DNA of 64,000 bases, from NCBI RefSeq assembly GCF_000018285.1, contig NC_009901.1, positions 4,029,001 through 4,093,000 on the forward strand, read 5' to 3'. Position numbers and translations under genes: made by a program. Within the stretch, counting starts at the first letter, position 1. Every line of letters begins with the position of its first letter. The notes beneath the pieces were generated by a model. That model had not been told where the DNA came from. It searched no databases and saw only the letters and a list, made by a program, of their open reading frames with translations. Shown here piece by piece: positions 34,672 through 44,099 of the stretch. This DNA is from Shewanella pealeana ATCC 700345 (GTDB lineage Bacteria > Pseudomonadota > Gammaproteobacteria > Enterobacterales > Shewanellaceae).

Positions 34672-35077
34672 GAGGAAGAGCAAAAGCAAAAATCACTACC
34701 TTTAGCGTTTCTTTGCTTTCTCCATCTTTGCAGTTCCTAGAACCTGCTGTTTCTGTTTTACCTAGGCCCTTGTTCGTACCGTAAGCGCAGCGTTCTGTAG
34801 TGACGTAGTCACGTTCCCTAGGCCGCAGGCCGTTCTACTCACCTAAAACCGTCTCAGCTTTTCCGGCCCCTTACATTTAGAGCAAAAAGTCTAATCCTTA
34901 CAAGCCGATAAGCATGGATTTAATACCGCTAGAAGGAAACAATTTATTTCAACTTCTTTCGACTTCTTTCGACTTAGCCCATTGACCTTTGGGCTTGGAT
35001 CACACTAATCTAAACGCTTGTTTGATTTAAAAATAAGCATCACCACAAAAATAGTAAACCAGCTAAAGGGCAATTCA

Positions 35078-36676
35078 ATGGCATACGATTCAGACTCAAC
35101 TCTAGACCTATCGCGTTACGCTTCCCTTATCGATCTAATAGAGCTTGCCAGTGCCCGCTACGGTGACAAGGCTGCTTATTCATGCCTTGGTCAAGAAACT
35201 AGCTTTAACGAAATCAACCGCTATTCACGCCAGTTTGCCGCTTATCTCCAGCAGGAAACCAACCTAGTACAAGGAGACAGAATTGCCATTCAGCTGCCCA
35301 ACATTACCCAGTTTGTTATCGCGGCTTACGGTGCAATCAAGGCAGGAATGGTGCTGGTTAATACCAATCCACTCTATACTCAGCGCGAACTCATTCACCA
35401 GTTCAACGACTCGGGCGCCAAGGCCTTAGTGGTACTGTCTGACTTATTACCCACATTAACTGAAGTGGTTGAGAACACAGGTATCGAAACTGTCATCTCA
35501 ACCCATGCGATGGATTTAATCGCGCCGCAGCCACAACCTGAAGTCCCCTTTGCTACAGTGCCTTTTTGTGAGGTGTTAGCAAAAGGAGAACAGCTTACCT
35601 ACGCGCCAGTTATCAGCGTGCTCGGCCAGATTGCAGCCTTGCAGTACACAGGTGGCACCACAGGTCTTTCAAAAGGCGCCATGCTGACCCACGGCAATTT
35701 AATCGCCAATGCGATGCAAATTAAGTCTCGTTTAGGTAGCCGAATTATTGAAGGTGAGGAGATCTTCGTCGCGCCATTACCTGTGTATCATATCTACGCC
35801 TTTATGGTGAATCTGGTGCTTTATTATGAGCGCGGCGGCTGCTCGGTATTAATCCCTAATCCGCGAGATATAGCTGGGCTAATTTCAACCCTATCAAAGT
35901 ATCCTTTTACCGGCTTTGCAGGTCTTAACACCTTGTTTGTTGGCCTTTGTCACCAGCCCGAATTTAAGGCGCTGGACTTTAGTCACCTTAAAGTCACCAT
36001 TTCTGGCGGCACCGCACTCACCCAAGCGGCGGCTAACATTTGGCAGCAAACAACAGGCTGCACCATCTCTGAGGGCTACGGCTTATCGGAAACCTCACCC
36101 GTGGTATCACTCAACTCACCAGGACTTGAGCAACTCGGCACCATAGGTAAGCCAGTGATTGCTACTCAAGTGAAAATCTTGGATATGGATGATAACGAAG
36201 TGGCCATTGGTGAAACGGGTGAGCTTGCGGTATTTGGTCCGCAGGTGATGCTAGGTTACTGGAATAACCAGACTGAGACCGACAAAGTGATGACCAAAAC
36301 AGGCTTCTTTAAGACCGGGGATATTGCTATTGCTACTGAAGATGGCTTTCATAAAATCGTCGATCGCAAGAAAGATATGATTATCGTCTCTGGCTTTAAT
36401 GTTTACCCAAATGAGGTCGAAGATATCTTATCTAACCATGATGCTATTTTGGAATGTGCCGTGATTGGCGTTAACGATGAACGCAGCGGTGAAGCGGTGA
36501 AAGCCGTAATCGTGCTCAATGATAGCCATGCAGACAAAGACCAAGCCATCACTATGATAGATAGCTACTGCCGTGAGCAACTTGCCGCCTATAAGGTACC
36601 TAAAATCATCGAATTTGTTGAAGTTCTGCCTAAGTCTACCGTCGGCAAAATTTTGAGACGCGAACTACGCAAGTAG
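35078..36676 (+). CDS. Long-chain fatty acyl-CoA ligase (FadD-like)
   Basis: A 532-aa AMP-forming ligase activating a carboxylic acid, probably a fatty acid, to its CoA ester. The P-loop-like AMP motif is YTGGTTGLSKGAMLTHGN near 205-222; EGYGLSETSP is motif A5; FKTGDIA and DRKKDMIIVSGFNVYPNEVE are the hinge motifs; PKSTVGKILRREL holds the catalytic Lys near the C-terminus. Start at ATG 35078 with AAAGGG seven bases upstream; the longer frame from 35018 is rejected. Close to FadD in layout, but substrate chain length is not determined. Confidence 0.85.
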   Translation: MAYDSDSTLDLSRYASLIDLIELASARYGDKAAYSCLGQETSFNEINRYSRQFAAYLQQETNLVQGDRIAIQLPNITQFVIAAYGAIKAGMVLVNTNPLYTQRELIHQFNDSGAKALVVLSDLLPTLTEVVENTGIETVISTHAMDLIAPQPQPEVPFATVPFCEVLAKGEQLTYAPVISVLGQIAALQYTGGTTGLSKGAMLTHGNLIANAMQIKSRLGSRIIEGEEIFVAPLPVYHIYAFMVNLVLYYERGGCSVLIPNPRDIAGLISTLSKYPFTGFAGLNTLFVGLCHQPEFKALDFSHLKVTISGGTALTQAAANIWQQTTGCTISEGYGLSETSPVVSLNSPGLEQLGTIGKPVIATQVKILDMDDNEVAIGETGELAVFGPQVMLGYWNNQTETDKVMTKTGFFKTGDIAIATEDGFHKIVDRKKDMIIVSGFNVYPNEVEDILSNHDAILECAVIGVNDERSGEAVKAVIVLNDSHADKDQAITMIDSYCREQLAAYKVPKIIEFVEVLPKSTVGKILRRELRK

Positions 36677-36717
36677 TTCAAAGGTAAAAGTTACGCAAGT
36701 AGTTCCAAGGTAAAAGC
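36666..36717. repeat. 26-bp tandem repeat across the ligase stop codon
   Basis: TACGCAAGTAGTTC(A/C)AAGGT followed by AAAAG(T/C), two full units (36666-36691, 36692-36717) and a partial third. The first unit includes the last codons and the TAG stop of the ligase gene, so the 3' end was duplicated. Confidence 0.7.
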
Positions 36718-36752
36718 TGCGTAAGTAACGCAAGCCACAAGTAATGAAATGA

Positions 36753-36785
36753 TTAGAGCAACAAGTCAATGACTTGTTGCTCTAA
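36753..36785. terminator. Bidirectional terminator
   Basis: 16-bp perfect arms TTAGAGCAACAAGTCA / TGACTTGTTGCTCTAA around a single A, between convergent genes. Confidence 0.8.
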
Positions 36786-36792
36786 TAAAGCG

Positions 36793-37161
36793 CTACTTAT
36801 CAATAAGACGTTGATTCATCTCCAAGGTAAACCAAGTTCCATTTTTTTCGAATCTTTGATGATAAGTATACTGCCAACCATCACGCACCTGAACGACGAC
36901 TCGGGTATCACCTCGTTGTGGTTTTTCAGGCTCAGGCAAGGCTTGCTCCAGCCCTGCTGTCGCCGTATTAAGTGTTGGCGCCGTTAGCTCTTTGCCTCCC
37001 GCCTCTTGCTCGGCCTCTTTGCCCTCAGCAAGGGCTACAGAAGGAGACATGGTTAGCGCACTTAGCAATAACCCGGCGATTAGGCTAGCTTGCTTCTGTT
37101 GCTTCTGCTGTCCTAGTCGTCTAATTTGCATGAGTCGCTTGATTAGCTTTAGTCGTTTCAT
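36793..37161 (-). CDS. Hypothetical exported protein
   Basis: A 122-aa protein from ATG 37161, which has AAGGA seven bases upstream; a longer frame reaching 37194 is unlikely. The N-terminus is long and basic (MKRLKLIKRLMQIRRLGQQK) before a hydrophobic segment ending in SVALA, consistent with a signal peptide with an extended n-region. The mature protein has an acidic linker and a small C-terminal domain (VVVQVRDGWQYTYHQRF). Unknown function, possibly DUF2782-like; low certainty. Confidence 0.55.
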   Translation of the reverse strand: MKRLKLIKRLMQIRRLGQQKQQKQASLIAGLLLSALTMSPSVALAEGKEAEQEAGGKELTAPTLNTATAGLEQALPEPEKPQRGDTRVVVQVRDGWQYTYHQRFEKNGTWFTLEMNQRLIDK

Positions 37162-37317
37162 AAAAAATCCTTTTAAATGAACTAAAAACCCCACTAAAGT
37201 ACCTTATCATCTGACACCAATGGGTATCAGTTTGTATCGTCTCCCTACATAATGGGATAACAAAACAGTCTGTACTTGTGTTAATAAACAGAGGCCTTGC
37301 ACTCTTGCACCGTTCAG

Positions 37318-39360
37318 TTAGCTGTCATCAGTTAGCAGCTGCAAGCTGGCAAACTCTTGGTATAGCTCACTGCTTTGCATCAGCTCGCTATGAGTGCCGC
37401 TGGCGACAACTTGGCCCTTATTCAATACCAATATGCGATCAACATTGATAACTGTGGCTAGCCTGTGGGCGATGATTAAGGTGGTTTTGCCTGCCATCAA
37501 GCTGTCGAGCGCCAGCTTTACCTTGTGCTCACTCACCGCATCGAGCGCGCTTGTGGCCTCGTCTAGTAACAGAATCGGTCGGTCGGCTAATATGGCTCGG
37601 GCAATGGCGATACGCTGTTTTTGGCCACCGGATAAACGTACGCCTCGCTCACCTAAGTAGGTTTGATAACCATCTGTAAACTCGCTAATAAACTCATCGG
37701 CTTTTGCGGCAATACAGGCTTGTCTCACCTCTTCTTCAGTCGCATCGGTGCGGCCATAGCGCACATTATCTAATACACTGCTGGCAAAAATCACCGACTC
37801 TTGTGGCACTAAGGCATATTGCTGGCGCAAGGTTTGTGGCGTGAGCTTGGCGATATCGACACCATCGAGTTCAATTGAACCGCTATTCAGCACATAAAAA
37901 CGCTGCAGCAGTTCAAACAGGGTGCTTTTACCCGCGCCGCTAGCGCCAACTAAGGCGACACGCTCACCAGGCTTAATATGAATATTGAGGCCACGAATGA
38001 CTTCATCTTCACTGTTGCTAGGAACTCGCTCTGAGCTCTTTATTGACTCAGTGCTGTTAACCTGCTCAGGGCTGCTACTCTCATTAATACGCTCAAGGCT
38101 GCTTTCAAGCTCAGGGCTATTTTCAAGCTCAGGGCTGCTACTCTCACCAATCCGCTCAGGGCTGTTAACCTGCTCAAGGCTGTTCGCATCTGCGCTACCG
38201 GGCTGGTTCTCGTTATTCCCCATATTGCTATAGCTAAAGTGGACTTGTTTCAGCTTGAGGTCGCCGCGAACAGGCGTAACGAGCTCGAGTGGGCTTGCTA
38301 CAACAGGAATATCAATAGGGGTTTCAATCAGCTCAATTAATCGCTCGGTAGCACCAGCTGCGCGCTGTATTTCACCGATAACTTCACTGATGGTTGCCAC
38401 TGAGCCTGCCACCATGACCGCATAGAACATAAAGGCCGATAGCTCACCAGCACTAATCGCACCACTCATCACATCATGGGCACCGACCCAAGTGACTAGC
38501 GCAATAGCCAAGATACTTAGGAACATCACTAAGGAAATTAATATCGATCGATATTTAATCCTGCCCTTAGCGGCGTCCATCACAGCTTCGACGCGGTTAT
38601 TAAATAATGCTCGGTCTTGGTCTTCATGGGAGTAAGCCTGCACGGTATGGATCTCATGTAAGGTCTCATCCACATAGGCGCCTAAGTCACCCACCTTATC
38701 TTGACTCTTACGCGATAAATCACGCACCTTGCGCCCAAAGAAGAAGATGGGGCCCAGCACCATAGGCACGGCTAATAGTACTAATCCGGTCATTTTAATG
38801 CTGGTGATTGCCATCATTACGATACCGCCAATCACGGTCACACTGGCTCTTAGCATCATAGACAGACTCGAGCCAACAACCGATTGCAGCAAGGTTGAGT
38901 CGGCAGTAAAGCGGGAGATGATCTCACCAGTTCTCAGCTTGGCGTAAAACCCCGGAGAGAGCTTTAGTAGATGGTCATACACTTTTAAACGTATATCGGC
39001 GCTAACGCGCTCACCGAGCCAAGTCATTAAATAAAAACGGCAAAAAATAGCACTGCTACTCAGCGCAGTAATGCCTATCACTAGCAAGATAATTTCATTT
39101 AGACGTGATCCGTTCTCGTTTAAAAAACCCTCATCAACCATTAGACGCACGCCTTGCCCCAGTGACAACCAGGCCAATGAACCAATAAACAGGAAAATAA
39201 TCGCAGTGATAACTTTAGTACGATAAGGCTTTAAAAAGGCAGCTATCCAAGGTAACACCGCACGCTTGCTAACGTGGGGGGCCGGTGATTGGGGGCTGTC
39301 AGCCTTAGACGTCGATGTATGAGGCTCGGCTTTGGCGACAGAGGAAGCGTTTTGATTCAA
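37318..39360 (-). CDS. ABC exporter (fused TM and ATPase) with Ser/Glu repeat insertion
   Basis: A 680-aa half-transporter, six membrane helices (about 48-330) followed by an ATPase domain: Walker A GASGAGKST at 472-480, signature LSGGQKQR, Walker B ILLLDEATSALD. A low-complexity insertion of about 70 residues (379-451), rich in S, E, N and P with recurring SPE and LERI(N/G)ESSSPE units, splits the ATPase domain between the aromatic A-loop strand (KQVHFSY) and the strand entering Walker A. The only in-frame start is TTG at 39360, with AGGG eight bases before it. Close to MsbA-type lipid or drug exporters. It follows hutZ but is separated by a terminator. Confidence 0.85.
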   Translation of the reverse strand: MNQNASSVAKAEPHTSTSKADSPQSPAPHVSKRAVLPWIAAFLKPYRTKVITAIIFLFIGSLAWLSLGQGVRLMVDEGFLNENGSRLNEIILLVIGITALSSSAIFCRFYLMTWLGERVSADIRLKVYDHLLKLSPGFYAKLRTGEIISRFTADSTLLQSVVGSSLSMMLRASVTVIGGIVMMAITSIKMTGLVLLAVPMVLGPIFFFGRKVRDLSRKSQDKVGDLGAYVDETLHEIHTVQAYSHEDQDRALFNNRVEAVMDAAKGRIKYRSILISLVMFLSILAIALVTWVGAHDVMSGAISAGELSAFMFYAVMVAGSVATISEVIGEIQRAAGATERLIELIETPIDIPVVASPLELVTPVRGDLKLKQVHFSYSNMGNNENQPGSADANSLEQVNSPERIGESSSPELENSPELESSLERINESSSPEQVNSTESIKSSERVPSNSEDEVIRGLNIHIKPGERVALVGASGAGKSTLFELLQRFYVLNSGSIELDGVDIAKLTPQTLRQQYALVPQESVIFASSVLDNVRYGRTDATEEEVRQACIAAKADEFISEFTDGYQTYLGERGVRLSGGQKQRIAIARAILADRPILLLDEATSALDAVSEHKVKLALDSLMAGKTTLIIAHRLATVINVDRILVLNKGQVVASGTHSELMQSSELYQEFASLQLLTDDS

Positions 39361-39413
39361 TGCAATATCCCTAACCTTTACTCAGGTTAAAATGAAAACA
39401 ACAGCAGAATAAC

Positions 39414-39433
39414 AAAACCCGCGCAAAGGCGGG
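39414..39433 (-). terminator. Terminator of the hut operon
   Basis: CCCGC / GCGGG stem with a 6-nt loop, followed on the minus strand by TTTTG; about 80 bp after hutZ. Confidence 0.6.
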
Positions 39434-39512
39434 CAATGTTTATTTGTATCAGAATACTTTTATTTAGCTCGCAATCTAATATCACGAAATCACAATGGTA
39501 TAAGTGATAAGC

Positions 39513-40082
39513 CTAATTAGCAGCTTCAGCTAACTCCAGATCATCTTGTGCTATATCAGTCTTTGGAGTGCCATGGTGGCCATCACGCTTCCAATCAACG
39601 TCCAACAACTCCGCACCTGATAGGCTAAATGCCTGACCGAAACCTTTAACGTACAGACCGTGATGTGGATTTAACTTAAACAAGTTAAAATCGCCCAATC
39701 CGGCTAGATTATCGATCATCTCGCCAAAACGCGCCGACAATGCTGCAACCCCTTTGGTAAAGGTTTCGCTGTCACGCGCCACTAATTCTGCAGTGGCATC
39801 GAAGGTCAAACGTTTACGGGCAAACACAGTTTTTGCTTCCGCTTCATCTTCTAACAGCATCACAGACAACTGCTTTGAGGCTTTTAGGTTTGTGCCATGA
39901 CGCGCAAGCTCACTGACTAAAATATAAAAACCGTCATCGGCTAAAGCGAAAGGGGCGTAACTTGCATTAGGTACACCATCAGCATCCTGAGTCGCAAGCT
40001 GCAGTGTTGAGCGCTCAGCCTTAAAAGCTTCAATTTCTGGTAACAGCTTTTCTCGTAATCTTTGTTCTTTTTCTATAGTCAT
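39513..40082 (-). CDS. hutZ: Haem-degrading/utilisation protein HutZ
   Basis: A 189-aa cytosolic protein of the pyridoxamine-oxidase-like split-barrel fold. TLQLATQDADGVPNASYAPF and VMLLEDEAEAKTVFARKRLTF are typical, and the C-terminal GFGQAFSLSG and DGHHGTP place it with HutZ/HugZ, which bind haem and release iron. Last gene of hutA-hutX-hutZ. A downstream 4-residue acidic tail is ordinary. Confidence 0.88.
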   Translation of the reverse strand: MTIEKEQRLREKLLPEIEAFKAERSTLQLATQDADGVPNASYAPFALADDGFYILVSELARHGTNLKASKQLSVMLLEDEAEAKTVFARKRLTFDATAELVARDSETFTKGVAALSARFGEMIDNLAGLGDFNLFKLNPHHGLYVKGFGQAFSLSGAELLDVDWKRDGHHGTPKTDIAQDDLELAEAAN

Positions 40083-40119
40083 TACTCTACTCTCTTATTT
40101 TAAGGTTTATTCGAATAGC

Positions 40120-40644
40120 TTAAGCGGTCGTGGTTAATACTTGTTGCTTCAATTGATTAAAGCGGGCAACTTGCTCTGGCAGTAATACGCGCTTTTTATC
40201 CCGGCCCAAGTACACCTTAAACACCACTTCCCCCTGCGAACCAAAGAAGTTAATAGAGTGACTTTCGGTGCCTCTAAAGGGTTTGCTAATGAGGGCAATC
40301 GCAGTAATCACATCTAGCTTTAAGTGACCATGAAGACCGTCGCCTTTAGTGATTAAGTTGTAATAACCATGGGCATATTTTCCCTTTGGAAAACTGCCTT
40401 TAAATTCAAAAATACTGCCCGATGCCGACACAATCGTGGTCATATTGCCCCACTCTGGTAGCTCGGCTAATAACGCATCTTTCTCGGCTAAGGGTAGGAT
40501 AGTAATCTGTTCAACGGGCAATGCTGATACCACATCAAACTCGCTAATATTAAGCTCTGCGGCAATTTGGCTTGGCATAGCAGCAGGATTGTTTTCTATA
40601 TGCTGACGAATTTGTTCGACTGACACTGATACAGGGACTGACAT
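40120..40644 (-). CDS. hutX: Haem carrier protein HutX
   Basis: A 174-aa protein of the HutX/HuvX family, thought to hand haem to HutZ. N-terminal helix-turn-helix-like segment (AMPSQIAAELNISEFDVVSALP) and the central GKYAHGYYNLITKGDGLHGHL and the FFGSQGEVVFKVYLGRDKKR blocks match the family. 37 bp before hutZ, same strand. Confidence 0.9.
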   Translation of the reverse strand: MSVPVSVSVEQIRQHIENNPAAMPSQIAAELNISEFDVVSALPVEQITILPLAEKDALLAELPEWGNMTTIVSASGSIFEFKGSFPKGKYAHGYYNLITKGDGLHGHLKLDVITAIALISKPFRGTESHSINFFGSQGEVVFKVYLGRDKKRVLLPEQVARFNQLKQQVLTTTA

Positions 40645-40654
40645 GGAATATCTC

Positions 40655-40712
40655 CAATTAACTAAGTGATGATTAACTAAGCGCTTGTTAACTATGCGTT
40701 AGTTAACTAAAC
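40655..40712. repeat. TTAACTAA repeats in hutX leader
   Basis: TTAACTA(A/T) occurs four times between hutX and the hutA terminator (AATTAACTAAGTG, GATTAACTAAGCG, TGTTAACTATGCG, AGTTAACTAAACG). The role is unclear. Confidence 0.45.
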
Positions 40713-40713
40713 G

Positions 40714-40751
40714 ACAAAGAGGCCAACTCATTTATATTCTCTGAGTCGGCC
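40714..40751 (-). terminator. Attenuating hairpin between hutA and hutX
   Basis: GGCCAACTCA / TGAGTCGGCC (one G-U) with an 11-nt loop, followed on the minus strand by TCTTTG. It likely lowers hutXZ relative to hutA. Confidence 0.55.
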
Positions 40752-40771
40752 CCGGATTGGCATAACTTAAC

Positions 40772-42838
40772 TTAGAAGTTATAGCGCGCTGACAACTTGA
40801 AATTCCTGCCTTGTTCATACAAGGTTTGCCACGCTTGGCGATATTCCTCATCACCAATGTTTTCTACTGCGAAGTCGACTCGTAGACCTTCAAATGTGCC
40901 CATGGCTGGCTCCCATGCCACATACATATCCCATAGTTTGTAAGAGTCGTACTGATTTACGTTATCTACTGGTAGCTGATCTTGCTCGGCAACATAAGTA
41001 AAGCGAGTACCAACCTTCATATCGCCTTCCATGATCCCTTGTGAAAGGTCAATCGCTAACTTCTTAGCGGGAATGTTTGATAAGTATTCGTCTGTAGCCT
41101 TGTCTTTGCCTTCGGTTTGACCGTAGTTGAAGCTCACGCGAGTTTGCTCATAACGGTAGCGAGTTGAAAACTCAAAACCAGTCAGTTTAGCTTCATCAAC
41201 ATTGTCCCAAGAGGTGGTTTGCTCAAAGCCGGGGATGCCCATTAATGGATTCGAAACTGATTGCTCGATAAAGTCATCTACGTCATTTCTAAACACGTTA
41301 AGCGTAATGGCAAGCTCGTCATTACCCGCTAGATTGGCAAAACGTAAATCGGCTTTAATTTCTTTGTTTTCTGCTTGCTCAGCTTTAAGGTCTGGGTTGA
41401 TCTCAAAGGTGTTACATAGGCCGTTCGGCAAGAAACCTGGAATAGCTGGAATACAGTAGTGGGTACCTGTTGAGTACATCTCTTCCATGCTTGGGGCGCG
41501 GAATGCTTGATCGTAACGTGCGCTCAAAGTTAACCAATCAGTGGTCTTCCACACTAGGCCAACTGAAGGGGAAAATGCGCTATCATCCGATGACTGATTA
41601 AGGTTGTTACTCTGGTTTTCAAAAGCGTCGTAACGCACAGCAGCGTCCACAGACCAAGTCTCTGTTAACTCAATATCGGCACGAGTAAATGCACCCCAAA
41701 CTGTGGTGTCGCCGTCTATATCATCTGGACGTTGGCCAAATTGGCCGCTGTCATCACGTACTGTTTTAATTGAGTCCTGATAACCATCAACACCGTATGT
41801 CAGTACAGTATTACCTAGCGTAGAGCTATTACTAAGACTAAAACCTAGAGTTTCATATTCAGTGCTATCAAATTGGTTTTTAGTGACGCGATCTTCATCG
41901 TAATCGGTACCGTTCCAATACAGGGTGGCATTTAAGTCAAGTAAGGCGTTATCTGTCGGGTTTAGGCTGTAATCTAACGTCACGTTTTGATCTTGGGTTT
42001 TACGCTTAACTAAAGGTACCGAGGTGCCGACGTTAGTCGCTGGGTTACTCGGTACTAACTCGTCAGTATCAGAAAAACGTGCAGACAGTTGCAGGCGCTG
42101 TTCATCCGTTGGCTCCCAGCCAAATTTTGCTAGACCACTTGTGCCTTGCGACGCACTGTTCTCTAGCGTTTTATCATTACCAATTTTGATATTGTTGCTG
42201 TCGTAGTAGCTACCATTGAGTAACCAATCTACCTTGCCAGCTGCATCAGTTTGGGTTAAGCCGTAAATCGCACCACTGGTTTTAATGCGGTCGCCGTTAG
42301 ATTCATAACCTTGCTTAAGGTAGCCACCAAAGCTGTCTTCTTCGTCTAAAAAGTCTGCTGCCGACTTGGTATTTTGCGCAACGACGCCACCAATCGCCCC
42401 GCTGCCCCATAAACTACTAGCAGGGCCACGAACCACTTCGACCGAACTTAAAAGCTCAGGATCCATAAAGTAGGTGCCGCGATGGCCTGAATTTGTGTTT
42501 TGACGAGCACCATCAATAGTTTGCAGCACTCGCTGGCCACCAAGACCACGGATCTCAACGCCTTGAGATGAAGCACGAGGACCATTGCTCACATTAACGT
42601 TAGCTTCATTTTTCAATGCCTGGGCAACCGATGAAGGTTGCGACTCCTGCAATTGCTCTTCAGTAACGACTGCCACGCTGCGGCTAGTTTCCGATGCTTT
42701 CTCGCTTACACGAGTCGCGGTGACAAGCACTTCATCAAACTCAGTTATTTGCTGCTCAGAGACTTGCTGAGTTTGCGCAGCAAATGCGCCCGAGCTTAGA
42801 GCCATTGCCATAGCGACTACAACAGGCTTCTTAGTCAT
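40772..42838 (-). CDS. hutA: TonB-dependent haem receptor HutA
   Basis: A 688-aa outer-membrane receptor importing haem with energy from TonB. Signal peptide ends SGAFA; the TonB box is near FDEVLVTATR. The plug carries VRGPASSLWGSGAIGG. The haem-receptor FRAP motif (AFRAPSMEEMY) and the NPDL motif are present, with a short Cys-containing loop (THYCIPAIPGFLPNGLC) between. Ends in an aromatic residue (SARYNF), normal for barrel assembly. A Fur box lies upstream at 42959, so it should be iron-repressed. First gene of hutA-hutX-hutZ. Confidence 0.92.
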   Translation of the reverse strand: MTKKPVVVAMAMALSSGAFAAQTQQVSEQQITEFDEVLVTATRVSEKASETSRSVAVVTEEQLQESQPSSVAQALKNEANVNVSNGPRASSQGVEIRGLGGQRVLQTIDGARQNTNSGHRGTYFMDPELLSSVEVVRGPASSLWGSGAIGGVVAQNTKSAADFLDEEDSFGGYLKQGYESNGDRIKTSGAIYGLTQTDAAGKVDWLLNGSYYDSNNIKIGNDKTLENSASQGTSGLAKFGWEPTDEQRLQLSARFSDTDELVPSNPATNVGTSVPLVKRKTQDQNVTLDYSLNPTDNALLDLNATLYWNGTDYDEDRVTKNQFDSTEYETLGFSLSNSSTLGNTVLTYGVDGYQDSIKTVRDDSGQFGQRPDDIDGDTTVWGAFTRADIELTETWSVDAAVRYDAFENQSNNLNQSSDDSAFSPSVGLVWKTTDWLTLSARYDQAFRAPSMEEMYSTGTHYCIPAIPGFLPNGLCNTFEINPDLKAEQAENKEIKADLRFANLAGNDELAITLNVFRNDVDDFIEQSVSNPLMGIPGFEQTTSWDNVDEAKLTGFEFSTRYRYEQTRVSFNYGQTEGKDKATDEYLSNIPAKKLAIDLSQGIMEGDMKVGTRFTYVAEQDQLPVDNVNQYDSYKLWDMYVAWEPAMGTFEGLRVDFAVENIGDEEYRQAWQTLYEQGRNFKLSARYNF

Positions 42839-42958
42839 TTTTCAATCCTCAAGGTAAGTATCAATAGCGTCTCATCTGCAATCCACTTGGTTAGGATTAG
42901 AATTTCGAGACTGCCGTTTTGTTATTTTTCGGCACTTTACCTGAGACAAAAAAATAGA

Positions 42959-42977
42959 TCAAATGAAAATCATTATC
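42959..42977. promoter_or_regulatory. Fur box between hutA and tonB
   Basis: TCAAATGAAAATCATTATC matches 15 of 19 of the Fur consensus GATAATGATAATCATTATC, with the right half perfect. It lies 121 bp before hutA and 190 bp before tonB, so it may serve both. The rest of 42839-43166 shows no gene. Confidence 0.8.
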
Positions 42978-43166
42978 ATTTGCGATCTCATTCAAGCTGG
43001 TATATCTTATTTGGAAACCATTAACGCTGACTTACCTAACCAATTGTAAATAATGTAAATATCTATCTTTTATGTCAACTTTGTAAAGATGTGGGCAATG
43101 AGGTAGCGTGAAATACAATTGATGAGTCAGTACTAATATTATTCTATTGAGTAAGAATTTTCGGCC

Positions 43167-43925
43167 ATGACTCCTAAACGTTATTTTGCTTTTGGTTGTT
43201 TAACGATTTTAATCCAAGGCGGCGTACTCGCCTCACAAAACAGCCAGCCAGATCCGCGACTAAACTCTGGCTCTGCGATGGGCTCTAGTCAGGCAGTCAG
43301 CATCTCTATTGCAATGCAAGCCAGCCAAGCTGTAAAAACGCCCGAGCAGGTTCAAGCACCTGTTGAAACCCAAGCTAAGCCGACGACTCAAGCTAATCCT
43401 GTTGCTCAGACCATTGCGAAACCCCAGCCAATTGCCAAGACTAACGCCATTGCCCAAACCCAAGCTAAACCGCTCTCCCCCAAGATGGCTGTAACTGACA
43501 AGCCAAAAACGCTAAAAGAGGTAGCGAAAAAGTTGGATCCAATCAAGCCAATCGAAAAAACACAAGAAAGTGCCGCTGAAGTACAAACAGAGCAACTTTC
43601 TCACAATCAACCAAAGGCTGATGCCAAGCAAGGTGTAAGCAAGCAAGCCGTTGCATTAAGCCAACCCACTTTTGCCACACCACCGAGCCAACCCCACTAC
43701 CCAAAAAAAGCACGTAAAAAGGGATTTCAAGGCACTGCGACCGTGGAGGTGATGTTTAACCAGCTTGGCGAGCAACTCTCGCTCACCTTGGTGGATAGCT
43801 CCGGTTACCGATTATTAGACAAAGCCGCGTTAAACGCTGTCGAGAAGTGGCAGTTTGCCGCACCTAGCCCACAAACCGCCTACGCCTACACTGTGCGAGT
43901 ACCGGTGAAGTTTGCATTGAATTAA
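43167..43925 (+). CDS. tonB: Energy transducer TonB
   Basis: A 252-aa periplasm-spanning protein. N-terminal membrane helix, then a long Gln/Ala/Pro/Lys-rich linker (about 45-165), and a C-terminal TonB domain (PHYPKKARKKGFQGTATVEV, DKAALNAVEKWQF) to the end. Dedicated partner of the hut receptor by location, first in tonB-exbB-exbD-hutBCD. The N-terminal anchor (TILIQGGVLASQ) is short and lacks the usual SHLS-type His motif, which is worth noting. Confidence 0.9.
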   Translation: MTPKRYFAFGCLTILIQGGVLASQNSQPDPRLNSGSAMGSSQAVSISIAMQASQAVKTPEQVQAPVETQAKPTTQANPVAQTIAKPQPIAKTNAIAQTQAKPLSPKMAVTDKPKTLKEVAKKLDPIKPIEKTQESAAEVQTEQLSHNQPKADAKQGVSKQAVALSQPTFATPPSQPHYPKKARKKGFQGTATVEVMFNQLGEQLSLTLVDSSGYRLLDKAALNAVEKWQFAAPSPQTAYAYTVRVPVKFALN

Positions 43926-44099
43926 TGGCGGACAGAATCGAGCCATGGGTGACTTAGCTAAGTAGCGAATGCCTTAGTTAATGCACAAAAGCTTACAGGG
44001 AAAGTAAGGCTAACAATACGTGTTTAAGGCAAGGCGCAAAACACACAAATTTATTTATATCGTTAATGCGATGGCCTAAGTTATCGCCAAGGAAACACC

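Noticed and set aside
37985..38233. Plus-strand Ser/Leu-rich frame inside the ABC exporter
   Set aside because: It is the antisense shadow of the exporter's repetitive insertion.
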